Positions 44,201 through 54,465 of a stretch of 64,000 nt of DNA are shown here, in pieces. The position numbers were made by a program, and so were the translations under genes. The DNA comes from Dolomedes plantarius (Eukaryota > Arthropoda > Arachnida > Araneae > Dolomedidae): positions 204,047,661-204,111,660 of the forward strand of contig OU015490.1 in assembly GCA_907164885.2 (NCBI GenBank). Reading direction: 5' to 3'. Position 1 is the first letter of the stretch. Each line of letters begins with the position of its first letter. The notes beneath the pieces were generated by a model that did no database searches, was not told the DNA's origin, and saw only the letters and a program-made list of their open reading frames with translations.

Positions 44201-44340
44201 CTCCAAATTGTGTGAACAATACTCCTACGCCAGCTGATATTCAAACCAGAGCAACTGTGATTCAACCCAAAATCAAATCAGCTTTAAGACAATCCCGAAC
44301 TGGTAGAATTCTTAAGACACCGTTGAGATTCAAAAACTGA
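41161..44340 (+). CDS. Gypsy element 3 Pol polyprotein, intact (1059 codons)
   Basis: Protease FLVDSGADVSLIP with catalytic D50 and IIGADFL; RT from about 190 with SQWASPLHMVPKKDGSFRPC, FSKIDLHKAYFQIPL and YLDD at 346-349; RNase H with CTDASDWAVGSVL, YSTYDRELLGIYL and YTDHKPL; integrase with finger (HGLSHPG...CIPCQK) and D751-D810-E846 (HIDLVGPLP, ITDRGTQF, GKVERL). The tail has RKQLEPPYEGPYCVI, a GPY/F-like module, and no chromodomain. It overlaps the gag end by 61 nt in the -1 phase, so it is normally made by frameshifting. The ATG at 41161 is the first in frame and lies within gag, so the true start is likely the gag ATG via a frameshift. No lesions seen. Confidence 0.96.
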   Translation: MLFAVCLAREVGKLHDATGLAATAVADINESRKFRLFVKDINTGLRFLVDSGADVSLIPATHHNTTVDDFKLYAANGTEIPTYGIKILTLNLGLRREFRFPFILAKVDKAIIGADFLNKFKLLVDIHNKQLIDGITNLSVRSNVTAAFFDNAISTLDKNSKYANLLQQYPNLTKPNLSVSAFKHNVEHFITTRGQPFYTKARQLDSKRLQIAKQEFQYMLENDIIRPSKSQWASPLHMVPKKDGSFRPCGDYRRLNAQTIPDRYPIPRLEDFNHILKNTLIFSKIDLHKAYFQIPLNEDDKPKTAIITPFGLYEFNVMSFGLRNAPATFQRFINEVFRELNFVFPYLDDVLIASKTEEEHEKHLKLVFDRLQKYGLRLNISKSVFGVNELEFLGFLITSEGSKPLPEKVKAILNVKLPETVHQLRTFLGMVNFYRRFLKNAASTQAILHEYLKGAKKRDNRKITWTDEAIEQFEKCKTDLANVALLSHPDPELPLSLCTDASDWAVGSVLQQFENGSWKPIGFYSKKLNLTQQNYSTYDRELLGIYLSIKYFKHLLEGRKFTVYTDHKPLIYAFLQKSDKASPRQIRQLQYISEFTTDIKHITGKNNVVADTLSRIEEIPLINYDQIAEEQERDAEFETLQKSTSLNLKQYFLPSGKKLWCDTSTQHIRPYIPKSYRMKIFHQFHGLSHPGIRSTIKLISSKFIWPNIKKDVQNWAKSCIPCQKSKIYRHTKSILGEYQKPSERFREVHIDLVGPLPPSNGNTYCLTCIDRYTNWMEAIPLENISAETVAKAFYSNWIARFGIPLHLITDRGTQFSSEIFQTLSRICGIKLSHTTAYHPQCNGKVERLHRSIKAALKAHNNISWSETLPTVLLGLRTAIHDDTNYTIAEMVYGENIKLPGEFFEAKINHTPPGTFINKLQKYMELIRPKETQQKGIPKIFVHKDLGSTSHVFLRIDRVRKQLEPPYEGPYCVINRSPKYFTLRIKNKEVNVSIDRLKPAYILPQQIPEQEKPTTPNCVNNTPTPADIQTRATVIQPKIKSALRQSRTGRILKTPLRFKN

Positions 44341-44429
44341 TATTTTATATTATTTATTAATTTTGTTATTATTTGATGATGAACACCATTATTTGTGTCC
44401 AACCTTTATAGCGTAACGTTCGTTACTGG

Positions 44430-44441
44430 TAGGGGAGTAAA
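44430..44441 (+). promoter_or_regulatory. Polypurine tract, gypsy element 3
   Basis: TAGGGGAGTAAA lies directly before the 3' LTR. Confidence 0.75.
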
Positions 44442-44700
44442 TGTAACTGCATAAAATGTAAATAATTAATTTAAATTTAACTCTCAAATATTTTTATAAT
44501 TTTAAAACGTTACTTTTGTAATTATTGTTAAACATAATTTTGTGGCAACAGTTATATACATAGTTTCTCTTTAGAATGTAGTTGAGTTTAAAAAAATAAA
44601 AAAAACGGTTGGTGTTGATAAGTTGTGCTATTAGTTTTTCTTAGTTAAATACCGTTAAATTAGTAAGTTCTTGTTATGTTGTCTCAACTAGGAGTCAACA
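44442..44700 (+). repeat. Gypsy element 3, 3' LTR
   Basis: 259 bp, almost identical to the 5' LTR, followed by GATT. Confidence 0.95.
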
Positions 44701-44704
44701 GATT

Positions 44705-45554
44705 TTACATTTCAGTAAACAATACTACTGTACAAAATACCTAAAATAATTATTACAAAAACGTAAAACAAGAATAAACAAACATAAAACTAAACGTAAA
44801 ATAAGAACAAATAACTGTGTAATATTCATGAACAGTAATAGTCTAAGGAATGAACCTTAATCATCGTTTAAAAAATGTTAAAATTCATGCGGAAATATAC
44901 ACTCTGTCAAAAAAAGGTGTACTCACTTCGAATGATAAAATTCTCAACGAAAAAATGATTATATTCTCTTAAACCTTGCGAAATATTGAAAATAAGTGTT
45001 AAAATACCTGTAACATACAACTGATATGAGGAATTTTATAAATAAACTTAAATTATTTAACTCAAAATGAAGGTATCGTCCAAAAACACATGCAAACGCT
45101 TAGGAACGCCTTCTGTTTTCTGCCCCTCAATAATCACGTGATCTATAGCAAACGAAAACTGACGTATCAGTGACGTTCAACGTTTCACCTTACAAGAAAA
45201 GAGATTTTTGACATTAAATACTAGGAATTAAATTAGGAAAAAGGGAAGAAATCCTGAAAGAAAGTATTTAAGTAAAGATGGAAGGAATATGATGTTAAAG
45301 TATAAATACATTGTTTGTTGGCCTCAAAACGGTAGATTTCAAAAGTTTTGGATAGGTGTACAAAATTTGTTAAATAAATTTGGATAGGTTTACAAAATTT
45401 GTTTTTTTTTTCAAATCTAAGTGGCAACATTGGTTAAATAATTTTGTGTGGCTTACCTCGGTAGCGTCATGGAAATAACAGTATTTATGTTTTAGAACTT
45501 ATTTTACCGAAAATTGTTTGATTTTTGTAATTGAGCTCAATAAAAACATTTATT
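44705..45554 (+). promoter_or_regulatory. Upstream region of the SR-type gene
   Basis: AT-rich sequence before the first coding exon. A palindromic E-box CACGTG at 45135-45140 and two TGACGT half-sites at 45160-45165 and 45171-45176 lie about 400 bp upstream of the ATG and are plausible promoter elements. Transcription start and 5' UTR exons cannot be fixed from sequence alone. Confidence 0.35.
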
Positions 45555-45669
45555 ATGTCGAACCGCGCTCAACTTTTTGTCGGCAGATTGCCCATAGATA
45601 TTCGTGAACGAGATGTGGAGCAAGTCTTCGAGAAATATGGCCGATTACTTCGTTGCGACGTTAAATACG
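45555..45669 (+). CDS. SR-type RNA-binding protein, exon 1
   Basis: Thirty-eight codons plus one base. MSNRAQLFVGRLPIDIRERD begins the protein; LFVGRL (residues 7-12) is RNP2, the first beta strand of an RRM, and RERDVEQVFEKYGRLLRC is the first helix and next strand. The RERDVE-FxxYG pattern is like the first RRM of SRSF4/5/6 splicing factors. The donor is GTTGGT at 45670 (weak), leaving phase 1. The protein would bind pre-mRNA in the nucleus. Similarity to SR proteins is by motif; the Arg/Ser tail is not in the window, so the exact family member is not named. Confidence 0.85.
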
Positions 45670-47488
45670 GTTGGTTATATTGAAATTTAAAATACCCTCA
45701 TGTGTTTAATTTTACTTACTATATATGCGCCTGTTTATATTGAATGTAGGAGAATTTTACTGTCGAATTTGATACATTTTGTATGATTTGTCTTGGTAAA
45801 TATCAAAGAATTTGTGCAATATACTGATGGATTTAAAAGGCTCGTCTTGCATTTTCGCTTGATTGTAAATTTTGTGTGCGTCTTATTATGTCATAATATG
45901 CGTAAAAATTTCAAAATAGGGCATCAATATTGCTTCAGATCTATATCAATTTATTTTTGGTATTGAAATTTTACACTTATAAACTATGTAATAAGTTCTT
46001 TGTATTATGATTTTATCATGTAGGGCAATTTCATACAAGAACTGGGAAAAAAGTTTGATTTAATTATTGAGCAAACAATTTATGTAATCTCTTAAGTTAT
46101 TTGTTAATATATATTCTGTTATTAGCTCTAAGACTTGTAAGGTCATGTTAAGTGAAGAAGTTTGTTGATTTTCTGATGTAGAAATTACTTAATTGTGGGA
46201 AATTAAGGGTATTTTATAGGAGATAATTAGGGAAAATGCTCCTATGATTTCAGTGATTCTTGTTCTGATTGAAAATTGATTGCTTTCTAGCATTAATCAA
46301 TATAAATCAAATTCAAGATAAATAAAAAAAATTAAACTAGCTACCTATGAAATTTTTTATATTCCCTTTCTGATACAAATAAAATGTTATATTGTCCAAT
46401 ATCTGAAGTTATCGCAAATTAATGATCATATTACTATGTTTACTTGATATTTATTATTTTATTTGATGTACTAGGTCAGGTATTATAACTGTGTATTTCT
46501 AAAAATTACAGCTTGCACTTCTAAACATTTTTTTACAGGGGTCAATTTTGTTTCAATCAATTTTGTTTCAATCCGGTTCTTCCCCCAGCATTTTTTTTTT
46601 CAATTATTATTTAAGTGCATTTTGGCACGCACAAATGCATGTTTTGAAGAAACTTTTGAAAACGCAAGTTCAATAGAGTTAAATTATTTAAATCAAAATA
46701 AATAGTACAAAATAAGTAAAACTTAAAATTTTTAAGAATGCTTATATCTATTTATGTAATGTATAGATTTTTTTGGTTCATAAATTTCTTATAGAATGAT
46801 ATATTTTAAAGCAATGTGATATACATGAATCTACTTTACAGTCTTTACACCATTTAGTCTATTCATCACTTAGTTCACTATAGTCTTTTCATCGAATAAA
46901 TCTGATAATCATTGTCAGAAACACTTGAAATGTCAGTTCGAATAGCCTTTAGCTTTCGAAAACCAAAACTCCTTCCTACTACGTGTATTCTCAAAATAAT
47001 CATCTAAACATCTATTTCTTATCAGGAGAAATTGTATTTGAATGCCATTAAGTGAAAAAATCAATTTAGAACGTGTTAGACTTGTTCATGACGTGCAAAA
47101 CATTGGAATTTCCAGATAGACGTATTCAGCGCATCCATAACGCTGGGGGAAGGACTGATGAACATGCTGAGCACGTTCATAATGGTCTAAGGGTTAAATG
47201 ATCTGATTATGGCTTGTTGAAGATAAATAATTTAGATAAACATTGTTTTGGTGATCAAGAAAACATTCCAATTCAAATCTATGTTCTGGTAATCTTTTAT
47301 TTTCTTCCTTGGGAGAAAATGTTTTACCTGTATATGATTATCTATGTCTAGTGAGAATATGCATGTCATAAAGTGGTAGGAGGGATTATTTTGGTTTTGT
47401 AAATTTGTGGTACCCTAGGACTCCTATTAAATAACTAGGGCCTATGCTTTAATTATGATCTGAATGTTTTTCAAATCTAAGAAACTAA
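45670..47488. other. Intron 1, first part
   Basis: AT-rich intronic sequence with no coding feature. The intron runs on past the Harbinger copy at 47489 to the cassette exon. Confidence 0.6.
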
Positions 47489-47698
47489 GGCCTGGACTCC
47501 ACTTCACCAGAAAACGCGACAGAAACAGAAAACAGAATCGGAAAATCTATGCACTTCCGGTTTTTTCCGTTTCTGCCCAGCAGAATGACGACGGAAAACA
47601 GAGTTTAAAATGTTGAACTTTTCTGTTTCCGTCCGCGGATTCCGCGTGTATGACAGCCAATAGGAATGCGTCTTGATCCACGAAACACAAAACAGCAA

Positions 47699-47770
47699 TG
47701 GCGTCTCGGTTTGACATGGAAGCGTTTATTAAAGTTGGGGCTTACCCATTTCTACCATCACCTCCATAAC
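47699..47770 (+). pseudogene. Short ORF start in Harbinger element
   Basis: MASRFDMEAFIKVGAYPFLP then SPP and a stop. It faces the transposase fragment and lies where the second, MADF/Myb-like, protein of Harbinger elements starts in complete copies. I cannot confirm identity from 23 residues. Confidence 0.35.
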
Positions 47771-48036
47771 TGCAAGTTAAATAAGTCAAACAGTAAATTC
47801 TACTAGAATAATTTGTTGGAATAATGATTTTCTATTACCAGATAATGGATTTAGTGCAAACTGATCTGTAATCCTAAGCTGTCACTTTGTAAAGGTCTGA
47901 TATTTTTAACTATCCAAATGTTATAGAGATGATATACACTAAACATGACAACTAAAACCCTCAGTAATATTTTGTCGAAATTTCTATTACATACTATTTG
48001 TTATGTGCTACTGTTATTTCAACAAGACTGTTTTTT

Positions 48037-48225
48037 TCAGAACTCCTGATCGGTAGTTCGAAGATCTCTAATTAAGGTGTTGTGAATACCATGTTTTTCC
48101 CTTTCTTGGAAAATCTTTCGAACCCAGAATCGATGTTTTCTTTTTTTTGCTTCAGAGGTTCTAATTAAAGACAGCAGACTTAGGAAGTGCAAACTCGCCA
48201 TAGCAAAATCTGTGTCGTTTTCCAT
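48037..48225 (-). pseudogene. Harbinger transposase N-terminal fragment
   Basis: Contains KKRKHRFWVRKIFQEREKHG and IHNTLIRDLRTTDQEF, matching the start of PIF/Harbinger (ALP1/HARBI1-like) transposases, where a RRxWVRxW-x-RxxxGxxxxLxxELRxxDxxxF pattern precedes the catalytic domain. The DDE domain is missing. Confidence 0.8.
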
Positions 48226-48419
48226 ACTTTCTTGAGCTTAAGTAAAACAATAAACCAAAAAAAAAAAAAAAAAAAAAACTACGACAGATGACGCCAGCTG
48301 AGCAGAATCTGGTGAAGTGGAGTACAGAAAGAACGGAATCTCAGCAGAAACGGAAAACAGAAAAAAATTCCGTTTTCTGTTCTGTTTTCTGTTTCTGGTG
48401 AAGTGGAGTCCTGGCTTAA

Positions 48420-49325
48420 GGAATATGGTATGATATTAATATTATTAAACTTGGGTATTCAGTATATTTTTTATGAAAGTACTCTCAAGATTCCCCCCCC
48501 CCCCCTTTAATATAAACTGGAGCCTAAAACTGAGGTGCCTATTAAAATGCTGGAGTCAGGTTATTCATTGTGCCAATTTTTAGAGATTTCATCTTCAGTA
48601 TCATCACATTTTTTGTTTATTCCCTGGAATTTAAAATTTAAAACACAAAATATGTATGTTTGTCAGTATGTCCATAAATATTAATGTTATTGCAGGAAGA
48701 TGTGCCATGGCTGATATGAATTTAAACATTTTGTTTTGTCATCTATACCACTTTCATTAATGTACTAAGGAAATTTTCTAACTTTCTTGGAGTCAGGAAT
48801 ATATTCTTTCTTATTTTTAATAGATATTGAATGCAAGATCATCTTTTATGTAATCTATCTGATAAAAAGGCATTAAAAATATTAAAAAATTCCTTCCAGT
48901 TTTTTAAGTGGTGAATTTTTGCACTGATCATGGTCAAGAGCCATGGAAATATATATTGTAAGCTGTGAAAATTCCACTGTGGTTCTTATGTGCATACTCG
49001 TTAGTAAAGCATTTACCGTTTCTTTTTGCGGGGAAATGTGAAATAGTATGTATCTCTGACTGTGGCGAGGAAATTCACCACAGGTTCCTTTATGTAGTTT
49101 AATTCTAGTCTGCAATTAAAACTCTACCAGTAACTATAATATTAATTTTATTTTCTCATCTAAAAATCAGTAACTCAGGAAATCCTCTGATTCCTTTGCG
49201 TAAAATCTGCAATTTTTATACTGACCCTGAAATTGTGTGAGGTCCGTGAAAAATCTGCTGATGCATATCAGCTAAGTTTAGGCTATTTTTGATATTCACA
49301 TCTGATCATCTCTACCCTGTAATTA
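48420..49325. other. Intron 1, middle part
   Basis: AT-rich. A C13 tract lies at 48493-48505. No coding feature supported. Confidence 0.5.
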
Positions 49326-49769
49326 TTAGCCATAAAAGTATGCAGGTTCTATTGAAGGCTCACTTTTACTTTCCACGTTTGGTTCCGAAAAGGTGTACTG
49401 ATAAGGAGTCCCTTTATTCTCTGGTTTCCGTTTAAACACCACCACCCAAAGTGTCTCGTTTGCAAGAATAAACAGTCTTCCCCCTACTGTGTGGGAAAAG
49501 GTGCAGTTTAAGAAAACCGTCCGTAATTGCTTTCCTAAATTGCGTGGGAACGTGGTGTCAATTCTGGGCGGTCGAATTTTCTCGAAATTCCTTACATAAA
49601 GTGGCGCGCTGTTGGTAATGTACGGTGATTCGTTGATTCCGTCCAATGAGAATGTCCTCCAACTCAGGGTTGCCTTTTGGCATAACTTATCGCTAATCAT
49701 TTTTCCCGTTCTCACCGTTTGTTGGCATAAGTAAGCCAATTTGCTTTCTTCCCGTGCTAGCTTTGGCAT
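49326..49769 (-). CDS. Unrecognised 147-codon ORF antisense in intron 1
   Basis: A continuous frame from ATG 49769 to TAA at 49326 with an in-frame stop 30 nt upstream. Composition is richer in GC than the surrounding intron and the protein has a natural amino-acid mix, starting MPKLAREESKLAYLCQQTVR. It has basic and aromatic residues throughout, the segment APLYVRNFEKIRPPRIDTTF, an aliphatic stretch GGRLFILANETLWVVVFKR and a Glu/Ser-rich tail. No signal peptide or known motif recognised. A TTACAG sits just before the ATG, so the ATG might instead follow a splice acceptor. An AATAAA lies on the minus strand near 49150. It could be a nested gene, a retrocopy of a host mRNA, or a transposon ORF. 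Confidence 0.45.
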   Translation of the reverse strand: MPKLAREESKLAYLCQQTVRTGKMISDKLCQKATLSWRTFSLDGINESPYITNSAPLYVRNFEKIRPPRIDTTFPRNLGKQLRTVFLNCTFSHTVGGRLFILANETLWVVVFKRKPENKGTPYQYTFSEPNVESKSEPSIEPAYFYG

Positions 49770-51635
49770 AATTCTGTAATTAATGACAACCTCTACTCTT
49801 CAGTTCAGTGATTGAAAAAAAAGATACGTACTAACTTCACTTAGAGATTTTTTTTAACCAGAGTTTGTAGTATTACTCTTAAGTTTTTTTTAGGTCCCCA
49901 AAATCCCTGGTCTTTGACCATGGGTGAGGGGAGCTGCCTTTTTCCTTATTTTTTTTATCTGTGCATTGAGAAGGTGTTAGACTTCCGACCTGAAGGGTCA
50001 TCACTTTTCAGCTCCCGAATTTATGAGCTTAGATATGTCTTCAAGTGTGTGCAACTTTATATATCTTCATCTCAAATAAACGAGAATTCAAAGTCTATAT
50101 ATGTTTCGTCTACCTTTTTGTGAGTGAAGCATTGTTTTTTTTATATATTTCTGTTGAGGGATTATAGCCGCGCGTGTTCCTGTGGTATTGCACTAGAAAT
50201 TTGTTTCCGGCACAACGTACTCCGTGAATATGATTGTTCTAGTAATATTTTTTGAAGAAACTGTACTCCACTATTTACTGCTGAAAGAATCGTCATAATT
50301 TCTTTTAATTAGTCCTTCGTAAGTTCGTAATCTTTGAAAACCATCCGGCTATATTCACCGTTTGCTTGGGAGTTGACGATTGCTCCATGCCTTCAAGAAA
50401 TTCATAGTGATCAAATTTTAGACATTCATCAGTATCTGTTTCCAGTGTCCGGAGTCTTTGTTTCATCATCAAAACATGGTTCGTATTGCAAGAACAGTTT
50501 TGTGAATTTAGGTTTCAGAACTATTTAGGACCACTTGTCTAACTGAACTTTCTATGAAGTCATAGTATCCCGAACTTTTGTTTTTCATATTGCTACAAAC
50601 AATTTATGAGTCCGAGAACTTCAAGTTCACTGATGCGAAATATCCGAAATATCATCCATTTTTTGCATGTAATACTGACTTTAGTATTAATGATTTCTGT
50701 ATTTTTTACCTGTTATCATTCTTTTATAATTTGACTTGGTTCAAAGCATCCTTTTCAAACAGAGCAACTCCAGAATTTTTACTGTAATTAGTATTGCTGC
50801 AAAATGTGTCAGTATAAGAGAACTGATAAGTGTTATAACAAATATATTCCTTAAATAGAAGAGTTTAGAAGTCGCTTCATCGAAGACAGTTATTATTAAG
50901 TTTCACCAAACTACCTCATCCAGAAACAAGGTATCTCTTGGGGGAAAAAATCCTATGGTTTTGACACTGCAAGAACAAGTTCCTACAGATTATTTCTTTG
51001 TATATCACTTTTGTAAACAAGATTAAAAGGCAGTGAAACCTTTTTATTGATGTCTTAAAAGAGTTACGCATCTAGTGCCACTTTGGATCTGAGGGATGTT
51101 GTTTAATCACTACATCTTAAAATGTTAGGAAGGTATTATGAAATGTACATCAATCTTTCAGTTTCAGTTTTCAATTGTATTATATACTACTTGTTTTTCT
51201 AATACCTCTAAAAGCAGACCATGGCCAAGAGGCTTTGAAACTGGCCTTTGGTTCCAGAATTCTGTAATTGGCATGGGTGTTTGTTTAACCTTTTCAAATG
51301 AATTGTTAGTCATAAGTCCTATGTTGTTGAGCTCTGAAATAACACAAGACAGTAGTAGCAGTGCAAAAAAAAAAAAAAAAAAAAACTACTAACCCTGTAT
51401 CTCTAGCATCAGGATTCCTTAATCTGGGGGATGTGATCACTAAGAGGCTTTGAAGATCACAAAGGTTTTTAATACTCATTTACTTCAATATGGCTACACA
51501 GTAATTTTTACCAGTAGTTAAAACAGTGACATGTCATAAATGATAGAAAGTGACTTAAGAACCACTGTTACAGTTTTTATATATTTGAAATCATTATACC
51601 ATGTTTATGCACAATAATATATATATATATATATA
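49770..51635. other. Intron 1, later part
   Basis: Slightly less AT-rich than average with scattered short frames that look like chance. An A21 run at 51365-51385 could be the tail of an old retroposed sequence on the plus strand, but no source is recognisable. Confidence 0.4.
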
Positions 51636-51785
51636 CAGTAGAACCTTGATGTATCTTTTCAAGGGACCTATTGCACTGAACGATAAATGTGAGAACATTA
51701 TGAAATATCATTGGGATTGGATGAAATAAACAACACATACAGGAAAGCGATTATTTGTGGAACAATCTCGATCGAGGGTCCACTG
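51636..51785. mobile_element. 150-bp mariner-type MITE in intron 1
   Basis: Left end CAGTAGAACCTTGATGTATC; right end CGATCGAGGGTCCACTG. Same family as 58803-58975, sharing CAAGGGACC near the left end and TTGGGA(T/C)TGGAT(G/A)AAAT inside. Preceded by TA within a (TA)n run. No coding. Confidence 0.7.
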
Positions 51786-52441
51786 CATATTTTCTCGTTT
51801 GCTCTCTTTTATTAGCGGGGGTTTTGTTTTTAAATACTTAGGTACAAATCTTAGAAGTTTACATAGTGTTAGCATTAAGTGATAATCATTAGGTCTGTTC
51901 TCTGAAATACCTCTAAGAATAATTAAAAACAAAGATATTCAGGCCCTGAGTGACAGAAAAGATATGAGATATGAAGTGGAAATACTCAGTCTGCAACATA
52001 ACTTATTGCTGTAGTGTATTTTGGGTTGATTGGACATAATTATCTTACCGAACACTTATATTGCATTAAAATTTACTTAAGTCCAAACTACAACCTGTGT
52101 AAATAGCCATTTGAAACAGACTATATGTTGTACTATATATATAACCTTGCCGAGTAAAATGGCATTAGATTTCAAAGGCTAGAGTACTGCTGCTAGACTG
52201 TGATTTTTTTCTTTTTGTATCTTCTAAGACTTTAAGAACCACTTTGTGGTATTGGAGTCAAATAGATTTATATTTCAGTGTGGATCTAAAGGGATAAAAG
52301 ATGTTTTGACATGTTCTTGTGGATATTATGCTTGATAAAACATTTCAGTTGCTGTACTTTTGTATGTTTGAGTTATTTTTATGTTCCAATTTTATATATT
52401 TGAACTTTGTAATTGGTCATTAAAATGTCAATCTTTAATAG

Positions 52442-52477
52442 GAATGTATGGATCGTCTGGTAGAAGAGGTTCTGGAA
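52442..52477 (+). CDS. SR-type gene, 36-nt cassette exon
   Basis: Acceptor TTTAATAG ends at 52441 and donor GTATGT starts at 52478. The 36 nt are phase 1 on both sides, so including or skipping the exon keeps the frame. It would add MYGSSGRRGSG-type residues, rich in Gly, Ser and Arg, between RNP2 and RNP1, in the loop before the third strand. The donor is strong and the acceptor tract weak, as in regulated exons. This is read from sequence and needs RNA support. Confidence 0.6.
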
Positions 52478-52948
52478 GTATGTTAATTTTAAATACTTTT
52501 AGTTGTAATATTTTGAAGTAGTTAAGAGTTTAAAGTTATTATTCAAATGTTATATTATATTTTCTGATTATTTGATGGAAGACAGTAGATTACTGCCCAT
52601 AGTGCCTAATAGGAACAATGCATCTAATGGTTAAAAAATGACAATTGCCTAAATATTTAGATTTTTTTTTATATCTTAACTAAATATTTAGTTTTATAAC
52701 TTTATATTGTTATAAGAATATGCGTTAACCATTTCTGTATTTCGTGAAAATGTGAATGATGTTGGGTTAATAATCCTTAAAAATTTTGTAATTTTAATCT
52801 GGCATTTCCAGAATGATAAATTAATCTCAAAGATTTTAAACAAACGTATGTTCTCTATTTTACCATTAAATAACAGTTCTTAAACATTTCCAAGTTATAT
52901 ATTTGCATCATAACATGGAAAAGTTAGTATATGTGTTCGTATTTCTTT

Positions 52949-52986
<38 letters not shown>

Positions 52987-53479
52987 AATAGTACTTTAGA
53001 TAACAATTTAAAAAGTTAGATATTGTTACTTTCGCAACATTTGACAGTTTTCTAAAACTGTAGCAATGTGTATTTGATGGCGACAGTGACATCATGGGCT
53101 ATTGGTTGTAATCTGCTGTTTTATTATCTCAACAGTTAAATTTTAACTAAATATACTATTTTTTACTACCATGGTCATAACTAACCTTTAATATTTTAAG
53201 TAAGCTAATGATATATACAGTGGTGGCCAAAATTGTGGACAGTTTTTGATATTTGAATGTTTGTCAACTTTGAATGCTTATAAAAACTGTTATACTTCAT
53301 GTAGGGCAGTGATTTATCTATCAAATGAAAGGAAATGTAATGTTGAATTTAACATAAACAGAGGTCAAATATTTGCATTACAAAGAAAGTTATGTATTGA
53401 AAACAGCTCTTAGGGAGAAAATCCCAGTGTACTTACAATGTCACTCTCTTATCAGTATTTCATTGGGGTAGCCTTTATT

Positions 53480-54465
53480 TTTCAAGACAGTAGCATAGCG
53501 ACGTGGCATTGAGCGAATCAATATTTGGAGATATTACTTCTTTATTATGTGGTACCATAAGACAATTATAGCCCCTATTAATTCGCTTTTATTGGATAGA
53601 CATCTCCGAAGTACTAGTTTTTTCAAACTGATCTACAATTGTTCTATGCGGTCCAGGTCGGGGCTTTTTCCTGGCCATCTCAGCACCTGTATGTCATTCT
53701 CTGTGAACCACTGTTAGCATATCTGTGCAGTGTGGCAGGGAACTGAATCCTGCTGATAAAAAAATAGTCATCTGAAAAAAGATGCCTGGTTGAAGGTAGA
53801 AGTTTTGGTTGTAAGATGGTATCAATGTACTTTCTGCTGTTCAGTGGGCCATCTATGACATCAAGGTGGCCCACAGCATCTGCTGGGACACATGCCCAGA
53901 TCATAACACTTATAGGATTCTTTTTTGTCGCTGGAATGCAATCTGGATGTACCTCTTCCCTGATGCTTTGTGTCACATACTTTCTCCCATCACTACCAAA
54001 TATCAATATCTTAGTTTCATCAATCCATATCACTTGTTTCTACTGACCTTCTGTCCATGCAATGTTTTCTTTTGCCCACTGTTTTTTATTCAGCAATGTC
54101 TTTTGGGGGGAAGCCTACTGTTTGGGCCAACCTGCGTTACTTTTCTTCGTACTGTTCTTGCTCTGACAAAAACACCAATTGTACTCAGTTCACTGCTAAT
54201 GGCTGCAGATGACATCCATCTGTCCCTGAAGCAAATTTGTTTTGTTCTTCTATTATCAACAGCTGTTGTACACTTTTCCAGTCTTTTCCTTCTTTGTTTT
54301 GAGTGGATTGTGTTTCCTCATAGCATAAACAAAACTTTTGTACTCCTGAAGTTGTCACATTCCCATGAACTTTTTTTGCAATTGCTGCATACGAAAGACC
54401 ATTTTTACATAACACATCAATCCTTGATATCTTCCTGGGTGATCAATTACCACTTTTCCTGGACG
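53480..54465 (-). pseudogene. Tc1 transposase, frameshifted
   Basis: N-terminal DNA-binding part: MLCKNGLSYAAIAKKVHGNV (54415-54185 frame), a helix-turn-helix like those of Tc1. Catalytic part: MIWIDETKILIFGSDGRKYV (first Asp), EVHPDCIPATKKNP, SVMIWACVPADAVG (54033-53680 frame). Further down, in another frame near 53690-53640, RWPGKSPDLDRIEQ-like sequence marks the third catalytic region. The region of the second Asp is scrambled. Several shifts and stops; inactive. Confidence 0.88.

Larger units (their letters stand above)
40117..44700 (+). mobile_element. Gypsy-type LTR retrotransposon 3, young and nearly intact
   Basis: 4584 bp with LTRs of 257 bp (40117-40373) and 259 bp (44442-44700), TGTAA...CAACA, and GATT on each side (40113-40116 and 44701-44704). 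The LTRs differ by one substitution and a 2-nt length change in an A-run. Gag is open except for one TAG; pol is a single intact 1059-codon frame overlapping gag in another phase. Among the elements in this window it is the one closest to a working copy. Confidence 0.95.
47489..48416. mobile_element. PIF/Harbinger element, 928 bp, in intron 1
   Basis: Terminal inverted repeats GGCCTGGACTCCACTTCACC and GGTGAAGTGGAGTCCTGGCT, flanked by TAA at 47486-47488 and 48417-48419. Inside the repeats both ends have many AGAAACAGAAAACAG-like words. It carries N-terminal pieces of the two Harbinger proteins facing each other (48037-48225 minus; 47699-47770 plus), so it is an internally deleted copy. It includes an A22 run at 48257-48278. 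Confidence 0.88.
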
